64,000 nt of DNA, from positions 1,487,919 through 1,551,918 of the forward strand of contig NW_004624881.1 of assembly GCF_000247695.1 (NCBI RefSeq), written 5' to 3'. Shown in pieces: positions 1-10,760 of this stretch. The first letter of the stretch is position 1; the number at the start of each line of letters is the position of its first letter. The notes under the pieces were generated by a model. That model was not told the origin of the DNA and did not search any database. It saw only the letters and a program-made list of their open reading frames with translations. Source of the stretch: Heterocephalus glaber (taxonomy: Eukaryota; Chordata; Mammalia; Rodentia; Bathyergidae). Position numbers and translations under genes: made by a program.

Positions 1-292
1 TGAAAAATAAGAACCAAGAGAGACTATGTAAAGGTGCAAATTTCCAATGATGAATGTCATTATATTGTATACCTAAAATGTGCCAATATTTAGAATGAAT
101 AATTGATAATGTAAAATAGGAAGAAGAGGTCCAAAGGGGTAGGAGTAGTGGGAGGGGCAGGAGAAATGAAAGAAAGGAAAGGAAAAATGATGAGAAATGG
201 AAAAAAAGTCTTTGTAAATAGTGAAGGGTGGAGGGCGTGAAGGGAGGGCTAGGAATGGGGAAAAAGTAAGAACCAAGAAAAAAGAAAGAAAG
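1..292 (+). repeat. L1 3'-UTR fragments (two joined pieces)
   Basis: Bases 1 to about 85 match the last part of the L1 3' UTR seen complete at about 23050-23150 (the tract around 'aatgatgaatgtcattata'). From about 88 the earlier part of the same 3' UTR begins again: a purine-rich tract of the kind found at 22890-23060. This means either two truncated L1 tails inserted end to end or one rearranged tail. There is no coding capacity. The retroviral gag remnant starts directly after it. Confidence 0.75.
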
Positions 293-294
293 AT

Positions 295-700
295 TACTGG
301 CTTTTGAAAATGCTAATGAGGATTGTCAAAAGGCTATATTACCCATTAAAGAGACAAGGAGGGTTTGATATTATTTAAAAGCTTGTGGAAACATTGGTTC
401 ACAATCTCACAGTCAAAGATGCTTGGTACTGCACTTACTGAGATGACCTTATAAAATGGTTGTTTTAATTCTGGTCAAGTTGGTCATCAGAAATAACAAT
501 GCCCCTTGTGAAAAGGCATGAAAAGTAATAAAAATGAACAGGAGGATAAACATATTCCTGGTTTATGTCCCTGATGCAAAAGAGGAAAACATTGGGTGAG
601 GGAGTGCAGATCTAAAACAGATGTGGAAGGTAAATTATTGCCAGGAAACTTCAAAAAGGCGGTGTTCTGGTTCCCTGAGAACAATCAAAACCAGCCACAC
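295..700 (+). pseudogene. gag: gag remnant (capsid C-terminus and nucleocapsid)
   Basis: The first bases translate to a capsid C-terminal helix motif (FENANEDCQKAI), after which the frame breaks. At about 564-606 a second CCHC zinc knuckle can be read (C-x2-C, GKHW, REC), with a stop codon between its first two cysteines. The first knuckle, at about 500, is degenerate. It is followed by a proline-poor linker leading into dUTPase. In an intact virus this region would package genomic RNA. It is only a fragment: matrix and most of capsid are absent and stop codons are present. The assignment rests on motif order and the downstream pro-pol genes. Confidence 0.75.
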
Positions 701-1045
701 ATTTATTTTCAGAAGGCCCAGAAGCCTCGAAATCTGTCTCTTCCCTCTGACCTGCCACCTCTGGTAGTGCTGCTGCAGACATATTAGCACCTAATGATTT
801 TATTTTTTATCCTAATGCTGTCCCCCAGAGGATAGCCAGAGGGATGTTCGGCTCCCTACCCTCACCAACTTTTGGCCTTATTTTAGGAAGATCCAGTTTA
901 AGTTCCAAAGGAATATCTGTGATTCCCGGAGTTATAGATTCTGATTATATGGGAGACATACAAGTCATGATGAATAGTAATATTTTTGGGAGTTTAAAAA
1001 AGGAGATAAAATTGCCCAGGTCCCTTCTTTTACCATATATTTGAA
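700..1045 (+). pseudogene. retroviral dUTPase domain remnant
   Basis: The frame around 760-1042 holds the betaretroviral dUTPase core: an N-terminal FIFYPNAVPQRIARG stretch, then GRSSLSSKG, then the substrate-binding PGVIDSDYMG motif at about 928-955. dUTPase converts dUTP to dUMP and limits uracil incorporation into viral DNA. In betaretroviruses it lies between nucleocapsid and protease, as here. The open frame from 844 runs 66 codons to a stop at 1044, and the next part is read in another frame. The C-terminal glycine-rich loop was not seen. Decayed. Confidence 0.8.
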
Positions 1046-1530
1046 TTGCTGAATCCAATGAAAAGTGTGTGGGAGGATTTGGAAGCACGGACAAAAAAGA
1101 TATTTTGGTCTGCCTCTTTAAAAGAGCAGGAGCACCCAGAAATGATTTTAAAAATAAACTCAAAAGCTTTTAAGGGGCTTGTGGATTCTGGAGCTGATAT
1201 AACTATTTTGCAAAAAAATATTGGCCCAAAACATGGCCTTTACAGGTGGTTTCTTGTGACATCTCTGGCATCCGTCAATTGGCTGAATGAAATGTTTATA
1301 AAAGTGCTCTTATCTATCAGTGTAAAGGGCCCAAAGGACAAATAGCTACTGTTCAACCTTATGTTCTTGACATCCCTATGAATTTGTGGGGGTGAGATTT
1401 ATTAGGACAACAGGGAGCTTATAAAAACATCCCAAAATCTTATTCCCAACAAAGTATTGGCATGATGCAAAGGATGGGATATCAGCCAGGAAAAGGTCTA
1501 GGAAAGAATTTACAAGACATTTCATAGCCC
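1046..1530 (+). pseudogene. pro: retroviral protease with G-patch domain, remnant
   Basis: The frame at 1046-1345 carries the aspartic protease active site LVDSGADITIL (about 1180-1212), followed by partly preserved flap sequence. After frame changes, 1441-1528 reads as a G-patch: MQRMGYQPGKGLGKNLQ, the glycine-rich RNA-binding module that follows protease in betaretroviruses. The catalytic Asp-Ser-Gly is present, but the domain is interrupted between flap and C-terminus. It would have been expressed as a gag-pro frameshift product. The G-patch is strong evidence for a betaretroviral rather than a gamma-type origin. Confidence 0.8.
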
Positions 1531-1559
1531 TTACAGATTCAACAAAAAAACAATAGAAA

Positions 1560-3300
1560 TGGAGTTGGATGTTTTTAAAAGGGGCCACTGTTGAGCCTCC
1601 CATGTTACCTTTAAATTGGAAAGATGACAACCCTATTTGGGTAGAACAGTGGCCCCTGAAAACAGAAAAATTTGAGGCTGCCCATCAATTAGTTCAGGTA
1701 CAATTAAAATTAGGACATATTGTGGTGTCTACCTCCCTTTGGAATTCTTCTATTTTTGTGATAAAAAAGAAATCAGGCAAATGGAGACTTTTGACTGATT
1801 TATGGTGAGTCAATGCCTCCATGATTCCCATGGAAGCATTGCAGCTGGGGCTTTTTAATCCTGCTCTTATTCCTCAAAATTGGCCAATTATAATTATTTA
1901 TTTACAAGATTGTTTTTATAGTATAAGGTTACATCCAAAAGATAGAAAAAGATTTGCCTTTACTATTCCATCTTTTCATAATGAAGCCCCAACTAGGGGA
2001 TATCAATGGATTGTTCTCACTCAGAGAATGATGAATTATCCCACAATGTGCCAATACTTTGTTGCAAATGCACTTTTTCCAGCTAGACAATGGTTTTCTA
2101 TGGCAAAAATATATCATTGTATGGATGATATTCTTTCAGCAACAAAAGATCAAAAAATGTTGCAAGAACTCTTTCAAATGGTTGAGGTGGATTTGCAGCA
2201 CTATGGGTTGATTATAGCTCCTGATAAAATTCAAATAAAATCCCCTTATCAATATCTTGGATACATCATAAATCAAAAACAAATTATGCCACAGCTTATG
2301 AAATTGGATTTATCTCATTTAAAAACACTAAATGATTTTCAAAAATTATTAGGTCATATTAATTGGATTCACTCATCCTTAGGAATTTCTACTATGGAGT
2401 TACATAATCTTTTTAAGATATTACAAGGAGATTCAGATCTAAACAGCCCTTGAAAAGTTAACACCAGAAGCACAAAAGGAACTTGAATTGGTACAAAAGA
2501 AAATAAAGGAACAATTTATAGTTAGGATAGATTTCTCTAAGCCTTACGATTTAATAATTTTGCCTTCTGAAGGTACACCCAGTGCATTAATTGCCCAAGA
2601 GGATCAACCTGTGGAATGAATCCACACAAAGCATACACAAAAAAGAAGTGTTGTTCCTTATTATGATTTAATATCTCTTCTTGTTTTTCAAGGTAGATCC
2701 CGAATCCATCCACTCACTGGACATGAGACAGCAGTAATAATTTTTCCTTCTAATTCTGAACATTTTACTAATATATTAAATTTATCCACAGCATTTCAAT
2801 TAGCACTCTATGCATATTTTGGTTAAATCGGATACCACTACCCTTCTGCTAAGATATGGCAATTCTTTAAACATACTCAGTGGATTGTTGATTCAGTTGT
2901 TTCACCACACCCTCTTTCTGAAGCTCCTAATATCTTTATTGATGGTGCTAAACAGAGTTGTGCCGCTATATGGTGGGAAAAACATATAAGATATTTCCTA
3001 CTCAATATTCTTCTGCCCAACAAAATTAATTGTATGATCTTATTCAAGTTCTAAAGTTGTTTCCTTTAGCTGTTAATGTTATTACAGATTCTAATTATGT
3101 GGTGTATGTGACCAAAAATGTATCGACTACTTTCTTAACAGTAAAACATCTTATACTTTCTGAGCTCTTTTCTCTCCTTCAGGAACTTTTATGAGCTCGT
3201 TCTTTTCCAATATATAATACTTATGTAAGAGCTCATACAGGACTGGCTGGGCCATTAACACATGGTAATGAACAAGCTGATAAACTCACCAGAACTATGG
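1560..3300 (+). pseudogene. pol: reverse transcriptase and RNase H, remnant
   Basis: The RT fingers lie in 1569-1808 ([13 protein letters not shown]), and palm and thumb in the 210-codon open frame 1821-2453. The usual polymerase YMDD box reads CMDD (about 2118-2129, within YHCMDDILSA), so the aromatic residue before MDD is lost. The connection region follows 2450 in other frames. RNase H is recognised by FIDGA (about 2935), TDSNYV (about 3081) and the RAHTG...GNEQADKL segment (about 3228-3285), which supply the acidic metal-binding residues. There are at least four internal stops or frame changes. The normal role is copying viral RNA into DNA; this copy cannot produce it. Confidence 0.9.
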
Positions 3301-4135
3301 TATTTTTTTATCAGCTGAAGATGAACATATTCATTTACATACTAATGCAGGAGGACTACATCAAAAATATAAGATCCCTTATTCTCAGGCAAAACAAATC
3401 ATTCTTCATTGTCCTATCTGTCACCCTTTACATATCCGTCCTTTCCCAATGGGTAGTAACCCTAAAGGAAAACAACCTAATGATCTTTGACAGATGGATG
3501 TCACCCACTTTCCTTCCTTTGGTAAAATGACTTATATTCATGTTACTATAGATACTTATTCTTCTTTTATGTAGGCTTTTGCTATGTCCAGTGAATCTTC
3601 TGGCCATCTTGTTAAATATTCAATGGCTTGTTTTGCTGTTATGGGCATTCCTCAAATTCTAAAAACTGATAATGCTCCTGCTTACACTTCAAAAATATTT
3701 CAACAATTTTGTGAACAGTGGAAGATCCAACACTTTACAGGAATTCCATACAATCCTTAAGGTCAAGCTATAGTAGAAAGAGCCCATAGAACTCTTAAAT
3801 TACAATTACATAAATTGGAGAAAGGGGAATATGGGGCATACACAGAAAAGGTAGAGGATTTGATAGCAAATACACATTATATTAATCAAAAAGAATATAG
3901 AAGAAAGTTATTTAAAATGGTACAATCACTGCAAGAATTGTTAAATATGGCTCTGTTTATTTTAAATTTTTGAACTTACCACAAGGGGAAATATTAACTA
4001 AAGCAAAATTACATTTTCAGGAGACCATGCTTCCTCTGGAGACTCTCTGACCAGTTTGGGTCCAAACTTTTGAAAAAAATGTGTGGGAACCTGCTCAATT
4101 ATTAATTCAGGGTTGAGGTTATGCTTGTGTTTCTT
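3300..4135 (+). pseudogene. pol: retroviral integrase remnant
   Basis: The zinc-binding N-terminus is visible at about 3325-3425 (HLHTNAGGLHQK followed by CPIC). The catalytic core has QMDVTHFP at about 3490, KTDNAPAYTS at about 3661 and VERAHRTLK at about 3771: the two aspartates and the glutamate of the DDE triad are all present. Stops occur just before the QMD motif, in the following strand and before the third acidic motif, and the C-terminal part is out of frame. It continues directly from RNase H and runs up to env. It is dead, but unmistakable from the three spaced motifs. Confidence 0.9.
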
Positions 4136-4141
4136 TAGAGA

Positions 4142-5525
4142 ATGGATCCAATCAAGAAATATGGTTGCCTCTTGGGAAAGTCAGGCCCAGGGAAGCCGGC
4201 AGTGTTCAAATTCCTGGAGCCCAGCCCCAAAGGAATCAAAACAGCCTTGAAGGGAGAAACACCCCAACCTCTGGTTCAGGAAATGGCAGCTCTAAAGATC
4301 AAAGGAAGCCAAAAATGCCGGGCTCTTCACTATCAGGTTGATCCTTCCACTTGGAACCAGATTAAACATTTGACTCATTATGCTGGGCAAGTATTGACCC
4401 ATACTTCTTCTTCTCAAACACCTGAGAACCTGTTTTTGACTATGATGGCTATCATAGCATGTGCATCGACTGGGATGAGTGCTTATGATCATCATTATTG
4501 GGCTTATGTTGGCCCCTTAGTTTATACTAATGAATCTACTTATTTACCTCCTCTTTGGGGAATAGGGGTTCCCACCTTTCCCTCTGAGGAGGGAACTCCT
4601 TTCAATATTTTTCTGGGCTATGAGTCACTGGCTCTTTGTTTAGGGGAGGATCCTGCTTGTTTTAAAACTCAAGAGCAGTGGTGGGCTTACATCCTCCCTG
4701 CTGTTCCGGGTTCCCGTATGATTATGGAAATGTTCACAGCAATATCATTGGCCAGATCCTATAAATATACATATAATTCAAAAGGAGTGTCATATCCAAT
4801 GTGTAAAGGATTTTCTTATCAAAACTGTGTATATAAGCATAAGCCTAGGTGGTCTCAAAGTCAATCTCCCCATGGCAAATCATATTCATTAATTATTCTA
4901 TAATAGATTGGGGTCCAAAAGGAATGTTTTTAAATAATTGTAGGGATGATGATAAAACTTTGTCATGTGATTTTGTTACACAAGTTAGTTGGAATCAAAC
5001 CATGGACTCTTTGGATAGAAATCATCCTAAAGGTCTTATGGCATGGCATGATGTTGGACTTTCTCCCCCTTGACCCAGAATTGTTTTGAATAATGCTTCT
5101 TTGGGACCAGAACAATGGGAACTGTGGAAATTGGCTGCAGCTACACAACCTCTTGAATTATGGACTGGGAGTTTTCTGGAAATAAACAAAGCTCCTCACA
5201 ATATCAATTCCAATTCCGTAAAGAAAAGGACATTCCAATTGCTGCCTGTGTTCAATTACCTTATTATTAGCTTCAAGAAAATTGAAAATCAATGAAACCT
5301 TGAAAGCTGTTATCTGCTTTAATTGTGCTTTACATACTTGTGTTCACCCTAATATTGATATTAATCTCTGTAATGTGTCATTGTTGATTTTGAAATTGCA
5401 CATGGGGGTGTGGGTCCTTGTAAATTTAGAAAGGCAATGGGAGGAGGGACCTATGGCAGGGCTTGCTCACCACTTGATAAAACATCTAATACATTGATCC
5501 AAGCATTTCATAGAATGGTTAATTT
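4142..5525 (+). pseudogene. env: env surface (SU) subunit remnant
   Basis: The 253-codon open frame 4142-4903 resembles the N-terminal half of ERV-K-type envelope: a basic start, a hydrophobic leader-like stretch (about 4435-4475, MMAIIACAS), then a WAYVGPLVYTN segment and cysteine-containing blocks. A second frame (4849-5073) continues with DWGPKGMF and NNC. Further frames to about 5525 carry a tryptophan-rich ELWTGSF segment and cysteines. Several stops and frame changes break it. The normal product binds the cell receptor; nothing here could make a full protein. The family assignment is by overall resemblance and position after integrase. Confidence 0.75.
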
Positions 5526-6178
5526 TAGGAATATTAGGACTTATTGCTATTTGTGCTACTGCAGCAGTAGCAGGAGTTGCATTACAACAGAGTATCAAAA
5601 ATACTGAACTTATACAAAATTGACAAAAAGATTCACACCAACTCTAGGCCATGCAAACTTCTATAGACAAAGACATACATGAACAAATTGGTGAATTATG
5701 ATATGGGTTAAAATGGCTTGGAGATCAGGTGATGGATATGCAGCATCAATTGATGGTAAAATGCAATTGGAATTCCACTCAATTTTGCATATCTCCTGCA
5801 AAATTTAATGGCAGTAAATATACATGGGACCAAATTACATTTCATTTACAAAATTTAAAAGGGAATTTTACCCTAGATGTAAAGGAGCTCCAGCGAGAAA
5901 TATTTGATACTTCCAGTAAACAACTCCTTGAAACTCCTGTAGCTACTTTAGCAGATTATATGGCTGATCAATTAAATAGTTTGGACCCATGAGGAATGAT
6001 TCAAAGTTTAACCCATAGAATGGGGAGGGGGCTAATGGTTTTATTGATTGTTATTTGCATTTTTGTCATAGGATACTGTGTCCTCAGAAGACAAATAATT
6101 CAATCTCAGTTACATGCTACTGCTACTGCAATGCTTCCTATTTGGAAAAGAACGTGTCCTATAGCTACAATAATTTAA
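5525..6178 (+). pseudogene. env: env transmembrane (TM) subunit remnant
   Basis: After a putative cleavage region comes an alanine-rich fusion-peptide-like segment (about 5545-5590), then heptad-type helical sequence with stops at about 5621 and 5645. The frame 5729-5992 is open for 87 codons and holds the disulfide loop (KCNWNSTQFC, about 5758-5787) and N-glycosylation sequons. A stop at 5990 precedes the membrane anchor (LLIVICIFVIGYCVL, about 6039-6083). The usual role is membrane fusion. Order and spacing match a class II envelope. The interior stops rule out function as a full-length protein. Confidence 0.8.
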
Positions 6179-6190
6179 AAACAGGGGAAT
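6178..6190 (+). other. polypurine tract before 3' LTR
   Basis: The purine run 'aaaacaggggaa' lies immediately upstream of the TGTGGAGG that opens the LTR, the usual place of the plus-strand primer. It supports the choice of 6191 as the LTR start. Confidence 0.65.
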
Positions 6191-6671
6191 TGTGGAGGAT
6201 ATGGGAGGTTCTTGGGCTCTCAGATGGCCTTGGGAAGACAGATTGTCCTGATGTCTGTGGCAGGCCCAGATAGAGAAGTTAAAGTTAACTTCAGAAGGCT
6301 GTTTGTCCATCCCACAGTGTTCCTTTCACTGTGGTCCCTTGAGACTCTCAAATATTTGCTTGGAACAAGAGTAGCTAATCTTTTAGAAGATTTAACTAAC
6401 CAAGATGATTTAGATAAGATGCACTAAGTTTAAAGAAGCATAGATGGTTCTTTAGATGCTTTATGTACTCACAGATATAACTGGTTAGTTAACTAGCATT
6501 GTAAATTGTTAATGATTGATGTATCCTACAGAAAAATGTATAAACGAAGAATATTACCAATAAACATGCCCTTAACTTCTAATGGAGCTCTGGTCCCCCA
6601 GGCTCTTCATTTTATAACTTTTGTCAGATAGTGTCTTCAGGTTCCAGTCTCCCACCAAGGAGGCCCCAACA
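6191..6671 (+). repeat. 3' LTR of the class II ERV
   Basis: It starts TGTGGAGG after the polypurine tract and ends ...CCCCAACA at about 6671, giving 481 bp. It contains a TATAAA box at 6539-6544 and an AATAAA polyadenylation signal at 6559-6564, followed by a U5-like tract. No matching 5' LTR occurs in the window. It is a different family from the solo LTRs at 24734 and 37336. The right end is the least certain boundary, since no target duplication can be checked. Confidence 0.7.
6539..6564 (+). promoter_or_regulatory. LTR TATA box and polyadenylation signal
   Basis: TATAAA (6539-6544) and AATAAA (6559-6564) are 20 bases apart, a compact arrangement in which the polyadenylation signal lies upstream of or at the transcription start. 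Both are intact by sequence; activity is unknown. Confidence 0.5.
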
Positions 6672-6791
6672 TGTTCCAATCTGGGTGAACTGCTTTTAAG
6701 TTGGATTTGTTCATAAGATGACAAAGTGAGTCTTATAAAATGTACCTATGAAAGCTCACAACTCTAGTGTTCATAAGTTGAGGACTTACTG
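6672..6791. repeat. possible DNA-transposon (Tigger/pogo-like) end
   Basis: The segment ends GTTCATAAGTTGAGGACTTACTG followed by TA, which looks like the terminal inverted repeat of a pogo/Tigger element with its TA target. An imperfect matching start ('aagttggatttgttcataag') lies at about 6699-6719. No coding sequence. Tentative. Confidence 0.35.
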
Positions 6792-6805
6792 TATATTATG
6801 GGGGT

Positions 6806-6872
6806 CTATATAATATAATATAATATAATATTATATAATATAATATAATATAATATTATATAATATAATATA
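6806..6872. repeat. (TAATA)n simple repeat
   Basis: An AT-only tract made of repeated TAATA/TATAA units. It marks the left visible edge of duplicated copy A; open frames across it are meaningless. Confidence 0.95.
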
Positions 6873-7427
6873 TATCCACAACTAGCACCCTTGGTTGTTA
6901 TAAAAATGAGGAGAAATGGCCTTCCCTTGAGGAGAAGGACCTTCCTTTTGGGCCTGGCTGATCTCTGCTGATGTCTTCCTATGTCGCCCAGCTGGGCTAT
7001 CCAAATGATGCTGAGTGTTGGATCTTCATCCAGACTGTTGGGTAGGATGAGTGAAGAATTGTGAGTATACAGCTGAAAGTAAAAGAAAAAGCAGCCACAG
7101 TATTGAAGATATTGGGAACCTGTGCTCAGGGCAGGCATGAACAGAAATGAAGCATCTGGCAACAGGGAAATGAAAAGCACAGCACATCATACAGATGAAT
7201 CAGGCTTTTGAATTTTTAAATGACATACACCCTAGTCTGGGTGCTGCTCATTGGGTCTCTAGGTAAGGTTGACAGGAATGATTGACAGTTTTCTGAGTCA
7301 TGTCACATGCTTTCAAACAGCATGCATGTCCCAGAACTCATTCTGATTCAATTACATGTATGAGATGCAGTTCATATTTATGAAACTTTAATAAGATTTG
7401 TGTGGTGAAAATGTTACTGAAGGTCAG

Positions 7428-7896
7428 CATTTGAAGAGAAAGGAAATGAAGCAGGGGTACAAGCTCAACAGGACAGGTTTATTTCATTACAGACCTGAGA
7501 GGGGCCATGCTGGCACTAGAGACAAAACCAGCAACTCTCATACAGGCTAGGAGGTATCTATAGGGTTATGGGCATAAAAAATGGGGGCTGTGGAAGGGAA
7601 ATATCACAATGGGGCTTTCAGAGGAGACAGTTCAGTACAAAGGAGTTGCAGCCATCCACTTAAGGACATATAAGGAGTGATGTGTTGTCTGTCAAGAGCA
7701 GGTTGAACAATGATTGTCAATTATAGGGTGTAGCTGCTCTTATTGGGCCTTATCAGCCCATGAGGATTCATCTGTAGCAGGTATACAAGCACAGCAAGGG
7801 AAGGGATTTAAAGTGGTCTCTGCTCAGACTAGGATGGCAGTGTTTAGATCCCTTTGTTCCATACTTTATTTTTAGATATGGCAAATGGGTGGCACA
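7428..7896 (-). repeat. 3' LTR of the old ERV, copy A
   Basis: The 469-bp LTR boundaries come from comparing A, B and C: the U3 start follows a purine tract (plus-strand 'ggcacatttctttctt'), and the end is equivalent to the TGTTAGGAC junction preserved in copy C (CA on the minus strand). AATAAA on the minus strand is at 7483-7478. B and C copies are 473 and 470 bp. Confidence 0.6.
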
Positions 7897-7922
7897 TTTC
7901 TTTCTTAACTGCTTCCTGCTGG

Positions 7923-8330
7923 TTAGAGGTGATAGTTTTCATGAGGGTTTTGTTTGGACTGAAGAAGGAGGACCAAACTGATGTGGTATTTAGCAAATGT
8001 CCATGAAATGGCTGCCATCCTATTGGTGAGAAATCTTTGCAATAAATTGATTAGGAATGGAATTAATAAACAGGCAGAAAGAGCAGAATAGGCACTGCAA
8101 AAGAAAGGAGGGTGGACTTCTATGAATTCCATGAACATTGTAGGGGTCCTAAGTCATTTCCTGTACTGTTCTTTGACCTCCATGTCTACCTCCTTCAGAG
8201 CTGTGGTTACATTAGTATGATGATCTGGAATAAAAGTAAAGTACGTTGTATGAAGCATGGCACAAGTGTCCCCTTGAGGAGACTGCATGGGGGCAATGGA
8301 TCCCAGGGATGTTTATCATTGTTTTCATTG
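7923..8330 (-). pseudogene. env: env TM C-terminal remnant, copy A
   Basis: Minus-strand translation of about 8300-8180 gives CAMLHTTYFTFIPDHHTNV, which resembles the extracellular cysteine motif region of gamma-type ERV TM proteins with the two adjacent cysteines replaced. About 8070-8010 gives PFLINLLQRFLTNRMAAI, like the conserved membrane-anchor/tail of the same group. The frame 8138-7923 is open for 71 codons and ends 26 bases before the LTR, as expected for env. The B and C copies show the same two motifs or parts of them. A remnant only; the class I assignment is inferred from these short motifs. Confidence 0.5.
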
Positions 8331-10760
8331 ATTTATCACTGGGAATTTGGCAGTCTCTAGGGAAGAATAAACAAACTTTACTAAGATATTAAAGCACATA
8401 TGGCAAAAGCATGAACATCTGAATGAAAAGGAAGGTTGGGAAAGGAGTCACATCCACACACTGTTCTTGAGGGATTGGAAAAGCAATGGTAACCAGTTGG
8501 CTTCTAGACCTGTGTGTAGCTGGAAACTGTCAGCAGAGCTCAGTGATTGGAGTTCCTTTTCACTTTGAGCCTACATTATTATTATTTTAATATTGTTTTG
8601 GTTGTACTTTTATAAGTGTTCAAGACAGTTAAAGTGAGACTTGTGTTAATCAAAATTATACTCTCGGTGTCTATCATGGTAAGTCAAGGCTCCTCGGGCA
8701 TCAATTTTGTTACCACTTGAAGAGCCTCTCATTTCCTTTGTCAGTGTCAGCTGCCAGGATGTTGCTTGACCATGTAGCTTTCTGTGCTAGCATGGGTGGT
8801 GATCCTGCCTTTAGCATACTGTACATTGGTTGACTATTCTCTGGGGTCCAGTAATCTCCCTATTCAAGAATCTGTGAGGCTTACCAAAGTTATAAGATCC
8901 CATAGAAAAGGACCTAGGTCCTTCTTGATCTTAGAAGGTCAGGTCCAATATATTGGTTGTCCTACTAGTCTAGGTGCTTTACTAGTTTGGTTCTTCAAAC
9001 TTTAGTTGTTGAATATCCAGGATATGAGTTAAACCAGTATTGAAGTGGGAGCAATAGGTTTACTCTTATGATGTTGATATTAACGACCTTGAAATATATT
9101 AACATGCCCTGTTAATAGTTATAACATGACCTTTTAACTGTTATTTCCTTACTAATCATGGTTGTCTTAGAAATTGAATTCCTGCATAATATTAACAGTT
9201 GACAATTATACAGATTCATTGAGAAAATCATAGGGGACATTTAAGCATAACAATCATTATGACATCATTGAATTAGATGAAGAAAGTTTAAATTAAATTT
9301 GTCATTTTCAATAGAGCGCCATCTAAGAAGAATGTATCTTATATGACTTTGCCTGAACTGCACAGCATTTGAGCATCTATCATTAAGGGTTGGAGCACAT
9401 ACATGACATACACAAAATAATGCTGGCTATTTCTCATGCTGGATTGGCATGCACACCTTATCACAAGTAGCTGGAAGATAAGTAATGGGAAGGCTGATGC
9501 TTGAGCTTAAATTTTACCACCAGAATTAACTGTAGCCTAGAAATCACTGTTTATTTTAGTTTTGCATCTTTGAAGACCTGTATACTTGGGAAATAATTAT
9601 ATTTAATTCACCATGAAGTCTGCAATAATGAATGTCACAGACCTGTTCAGAACTGTCCAAGAAGACAGCTCTGTCCTGCTTCTTGTCACTCACCAGTCTA
9701 TGTGTCTCAGTTAGTTATGCAGAAAATCTCATGCCCACTATCAATTCTTAAAATGAAATTTAAAGCCTTTGCCTGGAAGCACCAATTAGACCAGAGAGGA
9801 GAGACGGGGCCTAGGGAGGGTGTTCTTGAATTGTCACATAGTTAAATTTGACTGGTCAGGAAATGAACCTCCAAGTAAACTTGAATGACAAAAGTATATT
9901 ACAACCAGCAGAAAGAAGCAAAAGTTAATGCTGCAATTGTAGTCTGAGAATTTAAAATGTACAAGAAATGTCTTAAGTATATCAATTAAACAAAATATCC
10001 ACTTAAAAGCCAAAAAGAAATTTATAAATTTTTATTTCCCTAGGCCTAAAATTTTTATTTCTCCATTTCAGCTGGTCCCTGTCAATGAGTTTTTAATTGT
10101 TATAAATGAATTTGACTGTTTAGACTCAAATGGAATTAAAGTGGCATTGAAAGGATGACTAATATGTTTGGTCATTCTGAAAATTTATGTAAACAGTTTT
10201 TAATGGAAATCTCAAAAAGAGAAAAAAAATAAAGTTGGACTTAAACAAAGCAGTTCCTTGCACCTTTAAAGAAATACTCATGAAGGTTTTTTTCTGATTA
10301 ATATGTTCCAGTATGACATAATTTGGTGGCTTGACTTTTGCTGCCATTAGCTATTCATTTTTACAAATTAGACTCAGATTGTATATAGTATTGTAATTTA
10401 GAACAGCCTCATAGGGCCTTATCTCAGGGGTGCCATCCCTATTTATTTGGAATGGTTTGACTTTTACTGTGTTATGTGTATCAGTTTCAAGGTGATATTG
10501 AGAGAGAGAGAGAGAGAGAAGCAGAGAGAGAGAAGCAGAGAGAGAGAAGCAGAGAGATGCAAAGAGATCAGAGAGCAAAGAAATCTTGAGCATAAGGGAC
10601 CTCCTGTCACTTCCCACTTCTCTGAATGTAGTTATCAATAGTATAAAAATTTTGGAAGTCAAATGTGACAATTCAGACCATAAATAATATATGAGTTATT
10701 TTGGCAGAATATCACCTTTTAAACCAAAAAATGGGTGAAAGAATTTTTATACCATAACCT
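8331..10760. other. decayed ERV interior, copy A; no gene seen
   Basis: No conserved protein motif was recognised on either strand. The stretch aligns by eye with 31350-33780 (B) and 61640-64000 (C). It contains only a GA-rich simple repeat at 10499-10560. Short open frames here are not conserved in length between the copies. Confidence 0.6.
10499..10560. repeat. (GA)n-rich simple repeat
   Basis: AGAGAGAG with interspersed GCAGAG units. It corresponds to a shorter tract at about 33555-33575 in copy B and a GGGA/GA tract at about 63820-63885 in copy C, so the repeat is ancestral but variable in length. Confidence 0.95.

Larger units (their letters stand above)
293..6671 (+). mobile_element. 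5'-truncated class II (betaretrovirus-like) endogenous retrovirus
   Basis: A provirus remnant reading left to right: capsid/nucleocapsid, dUTPase, retropepsin with a G-patch tail, reverse transcriptase, RNase H, integrase, env surface and transmembrane parts, polypurine tract, 3' LTR. A dUTPase between gag and protease plus a G-patch after protease is the betaretroviral (MMTV/ERV-K type) order. The 5' LTR, primer-binding site, matrix and most of capsid are missing; the left end meets L1 3'-UTR sequence. Stops and frameshifts interrupt every gene, so it cannot encode a virus. It lies outside the duplicated units, at their left edge. The LTR ends assigned (TG...CA) rest on the polypurine tract and sequence pattern, because no second LTR is present for comparison. 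Confidence 0.9.

Noticed and set aside
6806..7180. 124-codon minus-strand frame
   Set aside because: Part of it is the AT repeat and the rest is not conserved in copies B and C.
10447..10641. charged 64-codon frame (RERERE type)
   Set aside because: Translation of a GA simple repeat.
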